In this document: positions 30,977-34,121 of the stretch, piece by piece | Layout: every line of letters begins with the position of its first letter | Position numbering within the stretch: position 1 is the first letter of the stretch | DNA from: an uncultured Collinsella sp. | GTDB taxonomy: Bacteria > Actinomycetota > Coriobacteriia > Coriobacteriales > Coriobacteriaceae | Direction of reading: 5' to 3' | DNA length: 34,121 bases | Assembly: GCA_900545445.1 (NCBI GenBank) | Contig: UQZH01000019.1 | Coordinates: 1-34,121, forward strand | Program-made: the position numbers and the translations under genes | Notes under the pieces: model-generated | What the model saw: only the letters and a program-made list of their open reading frames with translations | What the model was told of the DNA's origin: nothing | Database searches by the model: none

Positions 30977-33442
30977 CTATTCGCTGTCGTCCCCAACGTT
31001 TTCGCGGTCACTGGCAAGCATTGCCGCGCCGGCGACCGTTGTCGCCATGGCGGCAGCGGCGAGCCCGGCGGCAATGCCGGAACCGTCGCCTGTGTCGGCG
31101 AGTTTTCCGGTCGAGCCCTTGCTCTTGTTGCCGCCGCCGTTCTTGTCGGCGTCGTCTGCGTTGGAACCCGTGCCGCTGCCGGTGCCGCCTGCACTGCCCG
31201 AGGCCGCTACGGTAAAGCTTACAGCTCCATCGCTGGCGAGTGTGTAGTTCTGCGCCGCGTCGCCCAAAAGGCCTTTCGCGCGCACCCAGTACGTCCCTGC
31301 GGCAAATGTTTCGCCCTCGGCCATTGCCGTGCCCGGAGCGCCGTTCGCGTCGTGCACAAACTCGAGCTGGGCCGTGCAGGCATCGGTTTCGAGCTTGCCC
31401 TCGAGTGATGCCGCAATCTTGGCGCGCACGTCTTCGCCGGCCTTAAGGCCTTCGAGTCCCTCAAAATGGGGCGTCAGCGCGCGTGGATCGATATCGATGG
31501 GCACAGGGCCCTGCAGCCCCGTAACGGTCTCGTTGCCCAGGGCGTCGACATCCACATATTCGATGGCAAAAGCGCTTCCCGAAGCCGCTACGTTGAGTAC
31601 GTTGCTGCTGTCGACGAGGCGGAAATGACCCTCGCCAACGGTCTTGCCGTCCTGGAGCGAGGCGTCGCTCAGCGAGTCGCCATATGTCATGTGCATGCGG
31701 GCTGGGAGGTAGCACGAAGCTATCTGCTTGTGCTGCGTATCGTAATTGCGCTGGTAGATGCTTCGGGCCAGTGCCGCATCAACAAAGTCGGACGCAATGA
31801 TGCCAATGTGCTTACGGCAGTTCTCTTTTGTGCCCTCAACTCCGGTATTGTTTATATACGAGCTCTTGTACAGGTGCTCGTTGACCACTCGTGCCGCGGT
31901 AAAAGGATTGCTTCCTTGCTTGTGGTTCGTGCAGCTGGTGTAGTTGATGCACCAGCTGTGCTCCAGGACCTTTACCTTGGCCCCGGCATCGTCCTCGACG
32001 TCCACCATGATGCGGGCGAGCTTGGTTGTCTCCTGCAGCGCCATATCGACCCAGCTGATTTTGTCCGTTCCTGTGCATTCGTAATGGTCCTGGGCATATA
32101 CCTTGGTGCAATAGGGCTTTTCGTCACCCGTTTTCCCCACGGCTTCAAAGCCCCGCTCGTCTCGAACGAGACACATGGAGGCGCTGTCGGTGTGCGCTGC
32201 GATTTTGTCGTCCCATTCGGTGAGGTCGAGGCCCCACGTGTGGCCGCTTACGCTGCTGCCGACGAGCCTAAATCGACGCAGCAAGACGATTTTTCCGCGC
32301 ACCTCGCCCAGCGTGGGGATGCGGCTCGATGTGTAGAACAGATTGGGGTTCTTGTCCATAACATTGGCAAAAGCCGTCGTGAGGCTTTCGTCGGTAGCCT
32401 CGTCGTTGCCCCGCGACACGAGCATGATGAGCGCTTCTTTCGGGTTTTCGCTCAAAAACGTATTGAAGTACCCGATGACATCGGAGAGATGCATAAAGTT
32501 CCCGTCTTTTTTGAGCAGGTAGCAATCTCCGTGGTCGATGCCGGGGTTCTCACCCTTTCCGAGTCGAATATCAAAGTAGCGAATGCCTTCGAGCAACTGC
32601 GTGGGGATGTAATCCTGCTGGCACTTTGCAAGCGAGGTTTGGGGCTCGGTGTCGTTGTCGACGCTGCAGCTGCCCGAATCATGCGTGCCTGGGATGCTCA
32701 GTTCGTCGAGGTACTTGTCGTCGTCGACGTGGCTCATCCAACATGGTCCATCGACGTAGCTGCTATACGTGATCCAGTCGATACTGCTAACTGTGGTATT
32801 GGTCTCGCCCTTGTCGTAACCGACAAGCTCGAGCTCCCACGGAATGCTCTTCCTCTTATGGCAGATCTTGTTGTTGTCCTGGTCTTTGCCATTCGATTCT
32901 ATTGCCAGGTAATTAAAATCCTTTTTCTCGTTTGTGCGATCTCGGATGATATAGGTTCCGTTTAACTGACGTTCGAACGCAAAAGCGCGGCTGGGCTTGT
33001 TGTCATACTCGCCGCTCCATACGTGGATGACCTTTCCATCTTTGTCCGAGTCGCCATCGACCGACCAAATGCTGTAGCCTGTCTTCTTGTGCTCTTCGAA
33101 ATTGAGCAAGGTGCGGATAGCATACCAGTTTGTATCGTCATTCTTGGTCGTTACGTTCTCAAGGATGAGCTTGTTGGACGTGCCGTCGTTAAACAGGTGA
33201 CAGACGTTGCCGATAACGTTGCCGTCTTCGTTGACACTTGCGGTGCGAAAATAGCCCGCGGGGCGAAGGCGAATGACGAACTTGTCGAGGTTGACCGCCG
33301 ATGTGGGCGTGTCTTCTGCAAATGCCGCTCGCAGGGGAATACCCAGCGTCGCGGTTTCGGGCAGGCTTACAAGCGGCGACAACGCCACAAGTCCTAGGCC
33401 CAACGTAAACGCTCGGCGACTGATGGCGTGGTGTTCGGTCAT
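30977..33442 (-). CDS. Secreted, probably surface-anchored PI-PLC-like protein
   Basis: An 821-residue exported protein. The signal carries a twin-arginine motif (SRRAF, residues 8-12) and a hydrophobic stretch to about residue 42. Residues 50-215 look like a ricin-B/beta-trefoil lectin region (tandem 'W-x-V/I...G' pattern; VIHVWSGEYDNKPSRAFAFE). Residues about 230-600 are a bacterial PI-PLC X domain: ELSIPGTHDSGS (His254, Asp255), RYFDIRLG (Arg293) and GIDHGDCYL (His304) match the catalytic pair and ligands of phosphatidylinositol-specific phospholipase C. A beta-rich segment (about 640-750), a Gly/Ser linker and LADTGD (781-786) followed by a hydrophobic helix resemble a sortase signal, though the tail is acidic (SDRENVGDDSE), not basic. 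GGAGGAG precedes the ATG. It may cleave host inositol phospholipids or GPI anchors (inference). Confidence 0.87.
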   Translation of the reverse strand: MTEHHAISRRAFTLGLGLVALSPLVSLPETATLGIPLRAAFAEDTPTSAVNLDKFVIRLRPAGYFRTASVNEDGNVIGNVCHLFNDGTSNKLILENVTTKNDDTNWYAIRTLLNFEEHKKTGYSIWSVDGDSDKDGKVIHVWSGEYDNKPSRAFAFERQLNGTYIIRDRTNEKKDFNYLAIESNGKDQDNNKICHKRKSIPWELELVGYDKGETNTTVSSIDWITYSSYVDGPCWMSHVDDDKYLDELSIPGTHDSGSCSVDNDTEPQTSLAKCQQDYIPTQLLEGIRYFDIRLGKGENPGIDHGDCYLLKKDGNFMHLSDVIGYFNTFLSENPKEALIMLVSRGNDEATDESLTTAFANVMDKNPNLFYTSSRIPTLGEVRGKIVLLRRFRLVGSSVSGHTWGLDLTEWDDKIAAHTDSASMCLVRDERGFEAVGKTGDEKPYCTKVYAQDHYECTGTDKISWVDMALQETTKLARIMVDVEDDAGAKVKVLEHSWCINYTSCTNHKQGSNPFTAARVVNEHLYKSSYINNTGVEGTKENCRKHIGIIASDFVDAALARSIYQRNYDTQHKQIASCYLPARMHMTYGDSLSDASLQDGKTVGEGHFRLVDSSNVLNVAASGSAFAIEYVDVDALGNETVTGLQGPVPIDIDPRALTPHFEGLEGLKAGEDVRAKIAASLEGKLETDACTAQLEFVHDANGAPGTAMAEGETFAAGTYWVRAKGLLGDAAQNYTLASDGAVSFTVAASGSAGGTGSGTGSNADDADKNGGGNKSKGSTGKLADTGDGSGIAAGLAAAAMATTVAGAAMLASDRENVGDDSE

Positions 33443-33646
33443 AACTCCTCCATTCGCAGGGTGCGGTTATGCACTCGTTTGGGTCACTATACTGCCCAGA
33501 TGTTTATAGGTGCCGGTTTAATTGTGTGCGCGGCGCTATAAATCGGCGGGTGGACGTGTTGGGGTGCTTGCCGTTTTCGTACCGTTGCCACATTTGGGGT
33601 GGTTCCGGCGTCCGGCATCCTGCGTTCGTCGGCTACCGGCATAAGA

Positions 33647-33676
33647 AAGGGAGGGTCGGTTTACCGGCCCTCCCTT
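33647..33676. terminator. Terminator of the gene running off the right end
   Basis: AAGGGAGGGTCGG (33647-33659) pairs with CCGGCCCTCCCTT (33664-33676) with one wobble across TTTA; on the minus strand TTTCTT follows. It lies downstream of the minus-strand gene ending at 33747. The rest of the 304-bp gap 33443-33746 shows only a possible minus-strand -10 (TATAGT, about 33485-33490) for the PI-PLC-like gene. Confidence 0.8.
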
Positions 33677-33746
33677 AGTACGAAGCGCTGGGACACCGCC
33701 GCTTGTTGGCACTGCGCTCGTGTTTTTCGTTGCGCTCGCGAGTCGC

Positions 33747-34121
33747 TTAGCGCTTAATCTCGATATCGTCGAGCTTAACATCCATGGCCTCGGTCTTGGC
33801 CTTGGCGATGTCATCGGCAAATTCCAGAGACTTCATCATGGTCTCGACGGCGTCCTTGTGCTCTTCTACGTTGTCGATGCGCACGTACACGCTGCCGCCG
33901 CCTGCTTCGGTGAAGTACTCAGTCGTCACGCCGCCCGAGTGTGTATAGGAAGCGTTGCGCCAAGTCTTGCCGTTGTACTTGACGGGGTCATTCTCGGTCC
34001 ACTCAAAGCTGGCATTCCACTTTGCCTCGTAGTCGAACAGCTCGTCGGCGTTCTTGTCAGGATCGAAGACGGGGATGAAGCGATCGCTGGCGTGCTCGCT
34101 CTCGGTGAACTTAAACTGGGC
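33747..34121 (-). CDS. C-terminal 124 residues of an unknown protein
   Basis: The frame is open from the window edge (AQFKFTESEHASDRF) to a stop at 33747 and ends MDVKLDDIEIKR. The sequence is acidic with many aromatic residues (FDYEAKWNASFEWTEN, then TWRNASYTHSGGVTTEYF) and a helical end (DAVETMMKSLEFADDIAKAK). This is compatible with a secreted or lipoprotein-type beta-sandwich domain, but no family is recognised and the N-terminus, where a signal peptide would be, is outside the window. It ends before its own terminator (33647-33676). Confidence 0.75.
   Translation of the reverse strand, partial: AQFKFTESEHASDRFIPVFDPDKNADELFDYEAKWNASFEWTENDPVKYNGKTWRNASYTHSGGVTTEYFTEAGGGSVYVRIDNVEEHKDAVETMMKSLEFADDIAKAKTEAMDVKLDDIEIKR

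Noticed and set aside
1..34121. CRISPR arrays, tRNA or rRNA genes, insertion sequences, integrases, attachment sites
   Set aside because: Looked for in all intergenic gaps by eye; no regularly spaced repeats, cloverleaf-like sequence, transposase or integrase motif was found.

Overview
The window looks like one end of a draft contig from a strictly anaerobic, high-GC Gram-positive gut bacterium. The protein style fits class Coriobacteriia, most likely Collinsella or a close relative. This is inferred from the high-GC coding sequence (roughly 60 % by eye), a desulfoferrodoxin-type superoxide reductase, formate-tetrahydrofolate ligase, AddAB-type recombination genes, a Coriobacteriia-like DnaE variant, and a Tat-exported, sortase-like surface protein. 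No 16S rRNA or other marker is present, so the taxonomy is an inference. The first 55 bases are not genomic: they are an Illumina P7/Nextera index primer fused to the contig end.

Layout. 1-2220: adapter; 5' part of cysK (minus), divergent from an Rrf2/IscR-type regulator with cysteine ligands; a small four-helix 'holin-like' membrane protein (minus); a YerC/TrpR-like repressor; then a terminator and a very long perfect palindrome. 2303-9085: a two-gene addB-addA recombination nuclease/helicase operon. 9222-10241: a DUF3284 protein followed by a ~400-bp low-GC stretch without a convincing gene. 10242-17557: dnaE followed closely by a SWIM/SNF2 helicase. 17659-20124: a one-domain superoxide reductase, then a NAD-synthetase homologue that has lost its recognisable catalytic motifs. 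20129-22612: a block of nested inverted repeats, then the overlapping ruvC-ruvA-ruvB genes. 22759-28444: fhs, a membrane protein with a PASTA-like domain and a heptad-repeat tail, a cation-diffusion-facilitator transporter (minus), and a double zinc-ribbon protein. 28445-30611 is the most accessory-looking part: a possible small RNA converging on a 30-aa peptide gene over a shared terminator, an orphan 73-aa protein, a remnant of an ADP-ribosylglycohydrolase, and a YhcG/DUF1016 PD-(D/E)XK nuclease gene abutting that remnant. 30612-34121: a small PH-like protein, a large secreted PI-PLC-like surface protein (minus), and the 3' part of an unknown gene (minus) running off the end.

How the genes fit together. 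The core theme is DNA replication and repair: AddAB resects double-strand breaks, RuvABC processes the Holliday junctions that follow, DnaE is the replicative polymerase and the SNF2 protein a probable DNA/protein-complex remodeller. Around this are one-carbon metabolism (Fhs), sulfur/redox control (CysK, Rrf2, superoxide reductase) and a surface enzyme that may act on inositol phospholipids.

The best candidates for something undescribed are the convergent peptide/small-RNA module (28552-28870), the apparent pseudo-NAD-synthetase (18139-20124), and the structured intergenic block before ruvC. All were read by eye; no database search or folding program was used.
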